Shown here: positions 32,200 through 39,201 of the stretch, one piece after another
Layout: the number at the start of each line of letters is the position of its first letter
Numbering within the stretch: the first letter of the stretch is position 1
Origin: Cupriavidus sp. 2SB
GTDB taxonomy: Bacteria > Pseudomonadota > Gammaproteobacteria > Burkholderiales > Burkholderiaceae
NCBI RefSeq assembly: GCF_005503625.1
Contig: NZ_SCMX01000064.1
Coordinates: forward strand, 1 to 39,201
Length of the DNA: 39,201 bases
Direction: 5' to 3'
Translations under genes and position numbers: made by a program
The notes under the pieces: model-generated
The model's database searches: none
Told to the model about the DNA's origin: nothing
What the model saw: the letters and a program-made list of their open reading frames with translations, nothing else

Positions 32200-33522
32200 T
32201 TACGCCTCCAGTGCCGGAACCGGCTCGTACCAGGGCACTTCCGGACGATTGCCGTAGCGGCGCACGCGGATATTGGCCTGTTCACCGTGACCGGCGAAGT
32301 TTTCCATATGGCAGAGACGCGAGCAGTACTCGCCGATCTCCGCGCTGGCCGCATCGGTCGTGACGCGCTGGAAGGTACAGGTCTTCAGGAACTTGCCTAC
32401 CCAGAGTCCGCCCGTATAGCGCGCCGCCTTGTTGGTCGGCAACGTGTGGTTGGTGCCGATGACCTTGTCGCCAAAGGCCACGTTGGTACGCGGGCCCAGG
32501 AATAGCGCACCGTAGTTGCTCATGTTGTTGAGGAACCAGTCCGGATCGCGCGTCATGACCTGCACGTGCTCGGAGGCAATCTCGTCAGCCTTCTGCAGCA
32601 TTTCCTCGCGCGAGTCGCACACGATGACTTCGCCAAAATCCGCCCACGCCTTGGCCGCGATGCCTGCGGTCGGCAGGATCTTGAGCTGGCGTTCCACCTC
32701 GGCCATCGTGGCATGCGCCAGTGCTTCGCTGTCGGTGAGGAGCACCGCTGGCGAGGTCAGGCCATGCTCGGCCTGGCCCAGCAGGTCCACCGCGCAGATT
32801 TCGCCATCGACCGAATCGTCGGCGATCACCAGGGTTTCGGTCGGGCCTGCAAACAGGTCGATGCCGACGCGGCCAAACAGTTGGCGCTTGGCCTCTGCCA
32901 CGAACATATTGCCCGGACCCACCAGCATGTCCACCGGCGCGATGGATGGCGTACCCACGGCCATGGCCACCACGGCCTGCACGCCGCCGAGCACCAGGAT
33001 TTCATCGGCGCCCGCCATGTGCATGGCCGCGACGATGGCCGGGTGCGGTTCGCCATGGAACGGCGGCGCCGTGGCCACCACGCGCTTGACGCCCGCCACC
33101 TTGGCCGTCAGCACGCTCATGTGCGCGGAGGCCAGCAGCGGATACTTGCCGCCGGGGATGTAGCAGCCCACGGCGTTGATCGGTACGTGGCGATGACCGA
33201 GGAACACGCCCGGACGCGTCTCTACCTCGACGTCGAGCATGGAATCGCGCTGGATCTGGGCGAAGTTGCGGACCTGGGCCTGTGCAAAGCGGATGTCTTC
33301 CAGCTCGCGCGCCGACAGGCTCTTCATCGCGCGCTCGATGGCGGCCTGCGACAGCCGGAAGTCCTGTGGCTCCCAGTTGTCGAACTTCTTGCTGTACTCG
33401 CGCACGGCAGCATCGCCACGCGACTCGATATCGCGAATGATGCCTTCGACCGTATTGCGCACGGCGGTGTCGTCTTCGGCACGCGCTTGCACGTCGCGGC
33501 CACGCTTGAGGTAACGAATCAT
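32200..33522 (-). CDS. HisD-family dehydrogenase (histidinol/sulfopropanediol dehydrogenase-like)
   Basis: A 440-residue NAD- and zinc-dependent enzyme of the histidinol dehydrogenase family. VGCYIPGGKYPLLASAHM (118-135), VGPGNMFVAEAKRQLFG (201-217) and FAGPTETLVIAD (224-235) are family signatures. Zinc ligands Gln250 and His253 (LLGQAEHG) and a C-terminal HMENFAGHGEQANIRVRR His are present. The context is not a his operon, and details such as YTGGLWVGKFLKTCTFQRV match the catabolic branch that includes HpsN (2,3-dihydroxypropanesulfonate 3-dehydrogenase). HisD enzymes oxidise a primary alcohol to a carboxylate in two steps. It heads the HisD/SDR/LacI operon, 21 bases downstream of the twin operators. 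A sulfonate substrate is possible but not shown. Confidence 0.88.
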   Translation of the reverse strand: MIRYLKRGRDVQARAEDDTAVRNTVEGIIRDIESRGDAAVREYSKKFDNWEPQDFRLSQAAIERAMKSLSARELEDIRFAQAQVRNFAQIQRDSMLDVEVETRPGVFLGHRHVPINAVGCYIPGGKYPLLASAHMSVLTAKVAGVKRVVATAPPFHGEPHPAIVAAMHMAGADEILVLGGVQAVVAMAVGTPSIAPVDMLVGPGNMFVAEAKRQLFGRVGIDLFAGPTETLVIADDSVDGEICAVDLLGQAEHGLTSPAVLLTDSEALAHATMAEVERQLKILPTAGIAAKAWADFGEVIVCDSREEMLQKADEIASEHVQVMTRDPDWFLNNMSNYGALFLGPRTNVAFGDKVIGTNHTLPTNKAARYTGGLWVGKFLKTCTFQRVTTDAASAEIGEYCSRLCHMENFAGHGEQANIRVRRYGNRPEVPWYEPVPALEA

Positions 33523-33543
33523 GAGGATTTCCGTTGTGGGGTT

Positions 33544-33583
33544 TGCATACGTATGCAGACTAACTTTCTTGCATTCGTATGCA
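33544..33583 (-). promoter_or_regulatory. Twin LacI-type operators over the hisD-like promoter (block B)
   Basis: TGCATACGTATGCA (33544-33557) and TGCATTCGTATGCA (33570-33583) are identical in sequence and 26-bp spacing to the pair at 25059-25098. The surrounding block 33544-33599 matches 25059-25114 at 52 of 56 positions, in the same orientation relative to its minus-strand gene. The equivalent promoter guess on the minus strand is TTGCAT, 16 bases, TAGTCT. The block probably controls the HisD/SDR/LacI operon, giving autoregulation of lacI. Confidence 0.75.
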
Positions 33584-33753
33584 AACTCAGCGTTTTCCCT
33601 GATACGTCGTTAGCCCCTTTGTACCGTCGCTCGAAATAGGGACGCGGCGGTTCGCGCACACCGCTACAATCGCGCGCAAGTCCCAGCATTGCGGACGGCC
33701 GCCCTCGCAGATCGCGACGGGACGGTACACATTGATAAATCCGGGTACGGTCC

Positions 33754-35688
33754 ATGTCTTGCCACTTCGCCTCATTTCCCACCGCCTGCCGCGAGCGTCT
33801 GTTCGCCCTGCTGCTCTCGTTGATGTTCGCGTGCTTTCTCACGGGTTGCGGCGATGACGACGCGGCGCCGCCCCCTCCCGCCGGCCTCACCTACAGCATG
33901 ACGTCTGCCTCCTATCAGGTAGGCACGGCGATTGTGGAAAATCGTCCCATGGCGAGCGGCGGCGCCGTCGAGCGCTATACGATCACGCCCGCACTACCCG
34001 CTGGCCTTTCGATCGATGCTGCCACGGGCGTTATCAGCGGCACACCGACTGCGGCGAGCCTCTCTGCCATCTATACGGTGGCGGCGCAGAACGCTGGGGG
34101 CACCGCCACCGCACGTGTGCAGATTGAAGTGCGCGGCGTGGCGTCCGCGCCGGCTGCGCTGACCTATCGCGAAGCCACGGTCACCTACTCCACCGGCGCG
34201 GCCATCACCGCCAACACGCCGACGAGTAGCGGCGGCCCGATCACTACCTACAGTGTCACCCCGGCGTTGCCGGCCGGCCTCTTGCTCGACGCGCAGACCG
34301 GGGCCATCACCGGCACGCCTACCGCTATCACGCCCGCTGCCGCCTACGTTGTCACGGGAAGCAATGCGGCCGGAAGCACCACCGCCACGCTGCAGATTAC
34401 GGTGCAGGCCGCCCTGGTTGCACCCGCGAGCCTGACGTTCACCACGACGTCCGCCCTCTATGTCACGACCGAACCGATTACGCCCAATGCCCCAGTGGCC
34501 ACCGGCGGGCCCATCGGCACGTTCAGCGTATCGCCCTCCCTTCCTGCCGGGCTGAGCCTCAACACCGCGACGGGCGTCATCAGTGGCACGCCTTCTGCCG
34601 TGCAGTCGATGGGCGTCTACACCATTACCGGCAGCAACGCGGCAGGCAGCGTACAGGCGCAGGTGCGGATCACGGTCACCTCGCGGGGGACGTGGAGCAC
34701 TGCAGCGCCGCTGCTCGTGCCTGCGCATTACTTCACGGCCACCCGCTTGAACGACGGACGCGTGCTTGTAGCCGGCGGGTTCCAAGGCGGTGGCAGTACG
34801 GCGAGGGCCGAGATCTACGATCCGGCAATCAATACGTGGATACTCACTGGCGCAATGCAGTCCGCGCGCAGCGGGCACACTGCCACGCTGTTGCCCGATG
34901 GCCGCGTGCTTGTCGTGGGCGGCGAGGCCGTCTTTTCTATCGCGGTGAACAGCGCCGAATTGTACGATCCGGCCACAGGCATCTGGACGCCCGCCGGCAA
35001 CATGAGCGAGACACGCGAGAACCACACTGCCACGCTGCTGCAAAACGGCAAGGTTCTGATTGCGGGAGGCTATGACGGGAACGGCGGCATCGTCTTCCGG
35101 AACAGCATCGAGCTTTTCGATCCCGTTGCCAATGCGTGGACACGGATGACCACGACATCGGCAGTTCCTCGTGCGCAGCATGCTGCGGGCCTGCTCCCCG
35201 GTGGCAATGTATTGCTCATGGGGGGTGTGAACGGGAGCGGCTTTGTCAATACCGCCGAGCGTATCGCCATTTACGATAGCGGCACGACGCCCGAGGCGTT
35301 TCCCATCCTGGGCAACGTGACCCTATCCGCTCGGCTGGCGGATGGCTCGTTTCTCGTCATGGCCGACGGCTCGACCAGCGCCCAGCGCTACACCCCGTCC
35401 ACATCCACCTGGACCGCCAGCACGATGCAGGAGCGGCGCACCATACCGACAGTCACGACGCTCGCTGACGGACGCGTGCTGGTTGCGGGCGGCGCCACAT
35501 CGGGCGGTGTCCGCGCGACGTCGACCGAGATCTACAACCCCGACACCAATACGTGGACTGCCGGCACGCCGATGTCTGACGGCCGCGGTGCGGGCCAGGC
35601 CGTGTTGCTTGTCGACGGCAGCGTGCTGATGATCAGTGGCTACAGCGGCAGCGGTGAAGTGCCGTCTGTCGAACGCTTTCAGCCGTAG
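33754..35688 (+). CDS. Putative lipoprotein with three Ig-like (He_PIG) modules and a kelch propeller
   Basis: A 644-residue exported protein. A lipoprotein signal peptide ends in the lipobox LTGC, with Cys32 the lipidated residue and Gly (not Asp) after it, suggesting outer-membrane sorting. Three putative Ig modules follow at about 44-127, 133-216 and 220-311; each has the ALPAGLxxxxxTGxIxGTPT signature. Residues about 315-642 form roughly six kelch blades (LxDGRVLVAGG ... AEIYDPxTxxWT). Such proteins are surface-anchored and may bind glycans or other ligands; no enzyme activity can be inferred. The Shine-Dalgarno is weak. It is divergent from hisD, with the LacI block about 150-210 bases upstream, so regulation by LacI is possible but not required. 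Confidence 0.85.
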   Translation: MSCHFASFPTACRERLFALLLSLMFACFLTGCGDDDAAPPPPAGLTYSMTSASYQVGTAIVENRPMASGGAVERYTITPALPAGLSIDAATGVISGTPTAASLSAIYTVAAQNAGGTATARVQIEVRGVASAPAALTYREATVTYSTGAAITANTPTSSGGPITTYSVTPALPAGLLLDAQTGAITGTPTAITPAAAYVVTGSNAAGSTTATLQITVQAALVAPASLTFTTTSALYVTTEPITPNAPVATGGPIGTFSVSPSLPAGLSLNTATGVISGTPSAVQSMGVYTITGSNAAGSVQAQVRITVTSRGTWSTAAPLLVPAHYFTATRLNDGRVLVAGGFQGGGSTARAEIYDPAINTWILTGAMQSARSGHTATLLPDGRVLVVGGEAVFSIAVNSAELYDPATGIWTPAGNMSETRENHTATLLQNGKVLIAGGYDGNGGIVFRNSIELFDPVANAWTRMTTTSAVPRAQHAAGLLPGGNVLLMGGVNGSGFVNTAERIAIYDSGTTPEAFPILGNVTLSARLADGSFLVMADGSTSAQRYTPSTSTWTASTMQERRTIPTVTTLADGRVLVAGGATSGGVRATSTEIYNPDTNTWTAGTPMSDGRGAGQAVLLVDGSVLMISGYSGSGEVPSVERFQP

Positions 35689-35728
35689 TTTTTTGTGGTC
35701 TGCTGAAGCCGACGCCAGTGGCTATGGG

Positions 35729-35759
35729 CTCCCCTCTCCCGCGCAGCGGGAGAGGGGAG
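35729..35759. repeat. Perfect GC-rich hairpin, possible dispersed palindromic element or terminator
   Basis: A perfect 14-bp stem (CTCCCCTCTCCCGC, loop GCA, complement) begins 40 bases after the kelch-lipoprotein stop. No T run follows. Sequences of this CTCTCCCGC/GCGGGAGAG type are often dispersed in beta- and gammaproteobacterial intergenic regions. It could be a REP-like element or act as terminator of the lipoprotein gene. Only one copy lies in this window. Confidence 0.6.
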
Positions 35760-35789
35760 TAACACAGCGGACGCAAGAACCCCCCGTCA

Positions 35790-35823
35790 AAGCAAAAGCG
35801 GCGTCGCAATCTGCGACGCCGCT
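35790..35823 (-). terminator. Intrinsic terminator of the repeat-protein gene
   Basis: A 12-bp perfect stem (AGCGGCGTCGCA, loop ATC, complement; 35797-35823) lies 27 bases past the stop of the minus-strand repeat-protein gene. Read on that strand the stem is followed by TTTTGCTTTG, a good U-rich tail. On the plus strand the stem is followed by TCTTTCTT eight bases later, so it may also stop transcription from the lipoprotein gene. Confidence 0.8.
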
Positions 35824-35850
35824 CAAGTCTTTCTTGAACCCGACGAAGAA

Positions 35851-36186
35851 TTACTTCTTCGCGCCGTCCGTGTACGGATCGGCCTTGCCGGACTTGGCGC
35901 CGTCCAGGTACGGATCCGGCTTGCCAGTCTTGGCACCGTCGGTGTACGGATCGACCTTGCGGGGAGCCAGGTCGGTGCGGGTGGACTTCTTTGCGCCGCC
36001 CGAGTACGGGTCGAACTTGTTGTCGGACTTGGCGCCGTCCAGGTACGGATCGGGCTTGCCGGTCTTGGCACCGTCGGTGTACGGGTCCACCTTCTTGTAG
36101 GTGTTTTGCGCGTGGGCCAGTTGCACGGCGCCAAGGGCGGTGAGCGCGACAACGGTCAGCGTCGATACGGTCTTTTTCAGCATCAT
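35851..36186 (-). CDS. Small secreted repeat protein with six DPYxxGAK units
   Basis: A 111-residue protein with a Sec signal peptide (MMLKKTVSTLTVVALTALGAVQLAHA, cleavage before QNTY). The mature part consists almost wholly of six copies of DPY[T/L/S][D/G]GAK with short linkers (KTGKP, KSDNKF, KKSTRTDLAPRKV, KTGKP, KSGKA). At DNA level a block of about 66 bases is duplicated (35894-35959 and 36029-36094, 135 bases apart). It is rich in Asp, Lys and Gly and probably disordered. No enzyme domain is recognised. ATG at 36186 or 36183; AAGAGAAGAGG lies just upstream and favours the second Met. It is a single-gene unit with its own terminator, so expression is likely independent. Function unknown. 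Confidence 0.82.
   Translation of the reverse strand: MMLKKTVSTLTVVALTALGAVQLAHAQNTYKKVDPYTDGAKTGKPDPYLDGAKSDNKFDPYSGGAKKSTRTDLAPRKVDPYTDGAKTGKPDPYLDGAKSGKADPYTDGAKK
35894..36094. repeat. Internal 66-bp direct duplication within the repeat-protein gene
   Basis: The segment from 35894 (TTGGCGCCGTCCAGGTACGG) to 35959 recurs at 36029-36094 with a few substitutions. It encodes the unit pair DPYTDGAK-TGKP-DPYLDGAK twice. The offset of 135 bases (45 codons) keeps the frame, and the intervening copy (KFDPYSGGAKKSTRTDLAPR) is more diverged. Confidence 0.8.
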
Positions 36187-36502
36187 CCTCTTCTCTTCAA
36201 GTAAGGGCCGGACAATAGGCTCCGGCAGTAGCGAATATCCACAGGCGTCGCGTCAGAGACGCAGCGTTGTCTCCGAAGACGGGACGTTGGCCCACTGCGG
36301 CATGACACCATGGTTTCACCGCCCTAGCCATCAGACCGAGGAATAGGCGGGACTATACGAATATCTAATCGCTCTGCGCCTGAGGAGAGGACCCATGGCA
36401 TGAGCGATATGTTCGTAGTCATGTATCCATACGAAAGTATGGTGACGATGGCGATTTTCATGGTGGGCGGACGGATACCGAGCCCTGCCGCCCTGCCCTT
36501 GA
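36187..36502. other. Intergenic region between the repeat-protein and methyltransferase genes
   Basis: No convincing gene lies in these 316 bases. TATTGT on the minus strand (36212-36217) is a possible -10 for the repeat-protein gene. A short perfect hairpin CCATAC-GAAA-GTATGG (36427-36442) with a GNRA-type loop lies past the methyltransferase stop but lacks a U tract. A 60-codon frame overlapping the end of the methyltransferase gene has a GTG start and no recognisable domain. Confidence 0.4.
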
Positions 36503-37513
36503 TCACCCGGCGAACGCTGGTGCCTGTGCCACGCAGAACAGGCTCATCGCCGCCTGCGGGGTTCCGGGCTTGATGCCGGACAGACGCTGGGCGACGCGAA
36601 TTTTCAGGGGAGCATGACCAATCTCGCCGCTCAGGGTCTGCGCACCGACAAAATGGTTATGCGGAAAGACGCGGACCTGCCATCCGAGGGGATCGAATAC
36701 GCTGTGGGCGAGCCGCGCCGTCAAGCCATCGCCGGGGCGATGGTGAAGTTCGGTGGCCAGTGCCCATTGCTGTTCATTGTCTGCGGAGGCGTGGCCGCCC
36801 CGATTCAGCCAGCGATAGACCGGCACGCGCAGGCGCCACAGCGCCATGGCGATACCCCGGAAATTCCACGCGCTGTGCTGTGGATCGTGATCGGTAATCA
36901 GGAGGCCGCCCGGTTTCACGAGCCGCGCGGCTTCGCGCAGGACGGCTGCCATATCGTCGCAGTGATGCAACGATCCGTTGATGGCCACGATGTCCGCGAT
37001 GCCGGTGGCCAGCGGCATGTCATGGGCGTCCGCGAGCAACGGCACATAGCCCACCGACGCCGCACGCAACAGGCTGCCTTCCGCAATGTCGACGCCGATG
37101 GCGATACGTGGATGCCCGCCCAGTGTCGCAAGGACATTGCCGGGTCCGCAGCCCACATCGACCACGACCTTGCCGTCGAGCGATCCCAGCACGGATAGCC
37201 AGCGGTCGCGCAACTCCGGATACCGGTGCACCTCGGCCAGCCAGTTGTCCATCCACTTCGGATGGCTGAAATAGTGGGCGTTGGCCAGCATGCCGCGCGT
37301 GAAGCGGATTGGCGCTTCGGGGAAGTTGCCGGCTACCACGCCGGCCTCGGGTTTCAGGTAGGGCTGCAAGCGATCCAGGTAAGTCCGCGTAGCCTCGGAC
37401 GAATGGGCCGATGCCGAAGTCCGACCTCGATCCGCGTCGTCCTTCACGTCCGGGGGGCGTTCGGATGTCAGCGAAGGCAGACATTGATGGGCGGGCGTGT
37501 GCAGCTGTTCCAT
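36503..37513 (-). CDS. Class I SAM-dependent methyltransferase
   Basis: A 336-residue protein with a Rossmann-type methyltransferase domain. Motif I is VVVDVGCGPGN (116-126), an acidic motif II follows (AIGVDIAEGSLLRAA), then the motif IV-like region ADIVAINGSLHHCDD and LKPGG-like VKPGGLLITDHDPQ. This arrangement is of the UbiE/Methyltransf_11 type. The N-terminal 110 residues are an extension with YLDRLQPYLKPEAGVVAGNFPEAPIRFTRGMLANAHYFSHPKWMDNW, not recognised by me as a known domain. I choose ATG 37513, as GGGGGAG lies at good distance; an in-frame ATG at 37519 is too near it. Single gene; the methyl acceptor is unknown (lipid, quinone or small molecule are all possible). Confidence 0.83.
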   Translation of the reverse strand: MEQLHTPAHQCLPSLTSERPPDVKDDADRGRTSASAHSSEATRTYLDRLQPYLKPEAGVVAGNFPEAPIRFTRGMLANAHYFSHPKWMDNWLAEVHRYPELRDRWLSVLGSLDGKVVVDVGCGPGNVLATLGGHPRIAIGVDIAEGSLLRAASVGYVPLLADAHDMPLATGIADIVAINGSLHHCDDMAAVLREAARLVKPGGLLITDHDPQHSAWNFRGIAMALWRLRVPVYRWLNRGGHASADNEQQWALATELHHRPGDGLTARLAHSVFDPLGWQVRVFPHNHFVGAQTLSGEIGHAPLKIRVAQRLSGIKPGTPQAAMSLFCVAQAPAFAG

Positions 37514-37532
37514 GTACATCTCCCCCTCGACA

Positions 37533-37546
37533 AGGCAAATTTGCCT
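37533..37546 (-). promoter_or_regulatory. Perfect palindrome upstream of the methyltransferase gene
   Basis: AGGCAAATTTGCCT is a perfect 14-base palindrome 19 bases before the methyltransferase ATG, at the place of the 5' leader or promoter. It could be an operator for an unlinked regulator. No matching copy was noticed elsewhere in the window. Confidence 0.4.
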
Positions 37547-37782
37547 CATGGCCGTCGATAAACCGACGTCCTTGTTATCGGCTCGCAGGACCGCGAACGT
37601 CTAGGGAGTTAATCAGACTCTTGCAACGCAGCAAAATGCAAGTTCGTTTCGAGATGTGAGTTTTGGTGCGGCAGGACACATAGTTGTGGCCTGTCGGCGT
37701 CACGCCGGAGAGAAAATACGACGTTTGAAGCGCATCGGCCCTCCTCCGGTGCAGATGGAAGGTCAGCGTCCGGCCTTGCCTC

Positions 37783-37788
37783 TATAAT
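37783..37788 (+). promoter_or_regulatory. Consensus -10 box immediately before dbpA
   Basis: A perfect TATAAT ends five bases before the dbpA ATG (37794). Transcription from it would start at or within a couple of bases of the ATG. No Shine-Dalgarno lies between. The -35 region (about 37760) is poor. This arrangement predicts a leaderless mRNA. Confidence 0.6.
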
Positions 37789-37793
37789 CCGGC

Positions 37794-39197
37794 ATGACTT
37801 CTACCACCCCCACCTCCGCCACCTCTTTCGCCACGCTGCCTCTCTCCGCAGCGATGCAGGCAACCCTGGCCCAACTCGGCTATGAAGCCATGACGCCCAT
37901 CCAGGCGGCCAGCCTGCCGCTGGCGCTGGCGGGTCAGGACCTGATTGCACAGGCCCGCACCGGCAGCGGCAAGACCGCCGCGTTTGCGCTGGCCCTGCTG
38001 CACCGCCTGGATCCGCGCCGCTTCGATGTGCAGGCGATGGTGCTCTGCCCGACCCGCGAACTGGCCGATCAGGTCACGCAGGAAATCCGTCGCCTCGCCC
38101 GCGCGGAAGACAACGTCAAGGTGCTGACGCTCAGCGGCGGCTCGCCGATCCGTCCGCAAGCCGAGAGCCTGGAGCATGGCGCGCACGTGATCGTGGGCAC
38201 GCCGGGCCGCATCATCGATCACCTGGATCGCGGCAGCCTGAACCTCGACACGATCAACACGCTGGTGCTCGATGAAGCGGACCGCATGCTCGACATGGGC
38301 TTTCATGACGACATCTCGTTCATCGCCAGCCATGCGCCGAAAGAGCGGCAGACGCTGCTATTCTCGGCCACCTACCCGGCCGCCATCGACAAGCTCGCCC
38401 ATCGCTTCCTGCGCCAGCCCAAGACGGTGAAGGTTGCCGAGGCGCACGACGCAGGCACGATCACCCAGCGCTTCTACGAGGTGCAGAACGGCGAGCGTCT
38501 CAACGCCGTGGGCCTGTTGCTCGACCATTACCGCCCGGCCACCACCCTCGCCTTCTGCAATACCAAGGCGCGTTGCAACGACCTGGCCGAACTGCTGCAC
38601 GCGCAAGGCTATGCCGCACTGGCGCTGCATGGCGATCTGGAACAGCGCGACCGCGATCAGGTGCTGGTGCAGTTTGCCAACCGGAGCTGCTCGGTGCTGG
38701 TGGCGACCGACGTGGCCGCGCGCGGACTCGACATCGCGCAACTGGAAGCCGTGATCAACGTGGATGTCACGCCCGACCCCGAGGTTCACGTTCACCGCAT
38801 CGGCCGCACCGGACGTGCCGGCGAAGCAGGCTGGGCTTTCAGTCTCGCCAGCCTCGACGAAATGGGCCGCGTGGGGAATATCGAGCAGCATACGGGCACC
38901 ACGTTCAAGTGGCATCCGCTCAGCGAACTGACGCCTTCGAACGGCGGACGCCTGCTGCCCCCGATGGTCACGCTGCAGATGCTGGGTGGGCGCAAGGAAA
39001 AAATCCGCCCCGGCGACATCCTCGGCGCGCTGACCGGCGAGGCGGGTTACACCAAGGAACAGATCGGCAAGATCAACGTGATGGAGATGTCGACCTACAT
39101 CGCCGTGGATCGCGCCATTGGCCGCGAGGCGATGAAGCGCCTGAACGAAGGCAAGGTCAAGGGCCGCAAAGTCAAGGTGCGGATGCTGACTGCCTGA
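37794..39197 (+). CDS. dbpA: ATP-dependent RNA helicase DbpA
   Basis: A complete 467-residue DEAD-box helicase. Motifs in order: Q motif region (YEAMTPIQ), Walker A ARTGSGKT (54-61), PTREL, TPGR, DEAD at 160-163, SAT (FSATYP), then the second RecA domain with ATDVAARGLD and HRIGRTGRAG. The C-terminal domain (about 395-465; GRKEKIRPGDILGALTGEAG, IGKINVMEMSTYIAVDR, GRKVKVRML) is the DbpA RNA-binding domain that recognises hairpin 92 of 23S rRNA. DbpA acts in late assembly of the 50S ribosomal subunit. There is no Shine-Dalgarno before the ATG, and a consensus -10 box lies five bases upstream, consistent with leaderless expression. About ten N-terminal residues (MTSTTPTSAT) precede family homology. 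Confidence 0.95.
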   Translation: MTSTTPTSATSFATLPLSAAMQATLAQLGYEAMTPIQAASLPLALAGQDLIAQARTGSGKTAAFALALLHRLDPRRFDVQAMVLCPTRELADQVTQEIRRLARAEDNVKVLTLSGGSPIRPQAESLEHGAHVIVGTPGRIIDHLDRGSLNLDTINTLVLDEADRMLDMGFHDDISFIASHAPKERQTLLFSATYPAAIDKLAHRFLRQPKTVKVAEAHDAGTITQRFYEVQNGERLNAVGLLLDHYRPATTLAFCNTKARCNDLAELLHAQGYAALALHGDLEQRDRDQVLVQFANRSCSVLVATDVAARGLDIAQLEAVINVDVTPDPEVHVHRIGRTGRAGEAGWAFSLASLDEMGRVGNIEQHTGTTFKWHPLSELTPSNGGRLLPPMVTLQMLGGRKEKIRPGDILGALTGEAGYTKEQIGKINVMEMSTYIAVDRAIGREAMKRLNEGKVKGRKVKVRMLTA

Positions 39198-39201
39198 AGG
39201 T

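Noticed and set aside
1052..33522. A single sulfonate-degradation island joining sorAB, the TauD-type dioxygenase and the HpsN-like enzyme
   Set aside because: Unrelated genes and several operons separate them, no sulfo-lyase or sulfonate transporter is present, and the LacI sites do not occur near sorAB. It is kept only as a weak possibility.
35729..35759. CRISPR repeat or mobile-element end at the perfect GC-rich hairpin
   Set aside because: Only one copy occurs in the window, with no spacer periodicity and no transposase gene. A REP-like or terminator role is simpler.
36324..36506. 60-codon minus-strand frame overlapping the methyltransferase end
   Set aside because: GTG start inside the previous stop region and no recognisable family. 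Coupling is conceivable but unsupported.

Overview
The window is high-GC, gene-dense DNA that reads as a Burkholderiales genome, most probably Cupriavidus or a close relative. The taxonomic call is inference. It rests on five Bug-type (TTT family) periplasmic receptors, a Porin_4-type porin, sorAB-type sulfite oxidation, CoA-transferase/acyl-CoA dehydrogenase operons and the codon bias. I see no IS element, tRNA, rRNA, CRISPR array or phage gene, and no clear frameshift.

Layout. 1-7.3 kb: the 3' part of mmsA, a sulfite dehydrogenase pair (sorAB, minus strand), a cupin_5 protein, an SDR lacking its catalytic residues, and a large membrane GGDEF/EAL protein. 7.4-13.9 kb (minus strand): an operon-like series of CoA-transferase, enoyl-CoA hydratase, two different acyl-CoA dehydrogenases, a Bug receptor and a porin. 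14.1-18.9 kb (plus strand): a divergent LysR regulator, an alkyl-sulfatase-like metallo-beta-lactamase-fold protein with a degenerate metal motif, a Bug receptor and a DUF1254/DUF1214 protein. One 20-bp sequence occurs on both sides of lysR in opposite orientation and is a candidate shared LysR operator.

18.9-25.0 kb (minus strand): a beta-hydroxyacid dehydrogenase of the lambda-crystallin/L-gulonate type, a Bug receptor, LeuC- and LeuD-like subunits, an isocitrate-lyase/PEP-mutase-family lyase and another Bug receptor. 25.3-30.4 kb (plus strand, divergent): Bug receptor, TauD/TfdA dioxygenase, second lyase, MFS transporter and GntR/UTRA regulator, mostly coupled by start/stop overlaps. 30.4-33.5 kb (minus strand): HisD-like dehydrogenase, canonical SDR and LacI regulator. 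A 56-bp block carrying two palindromic operators is present upstream of both the HisD operon and the lambda-crystallin-type dehydrogenase operon, with only four mismatches. I infer that the LacI protein coordinates the two operons. A separate palindrome next to the plus-strand Bug gene is a candidate GntR site. Together this looks like a regulon for uptake, oxidation, isomerisation and C-C cleavage of an unidentified hydroxy-carboxylate, and it is the best candidate here for an undescribed system.

33.7-39.2 kb: a lipoprotein with three Ig-like modules and a kelch propeller, a small secreted repeat protein (six DPYxxGAK units) with a clear terminator, a class I SAM methyltransferase, and dbpA, whose consensus -10 box lies so close to the ATG that a leaderless mRNA is likely.
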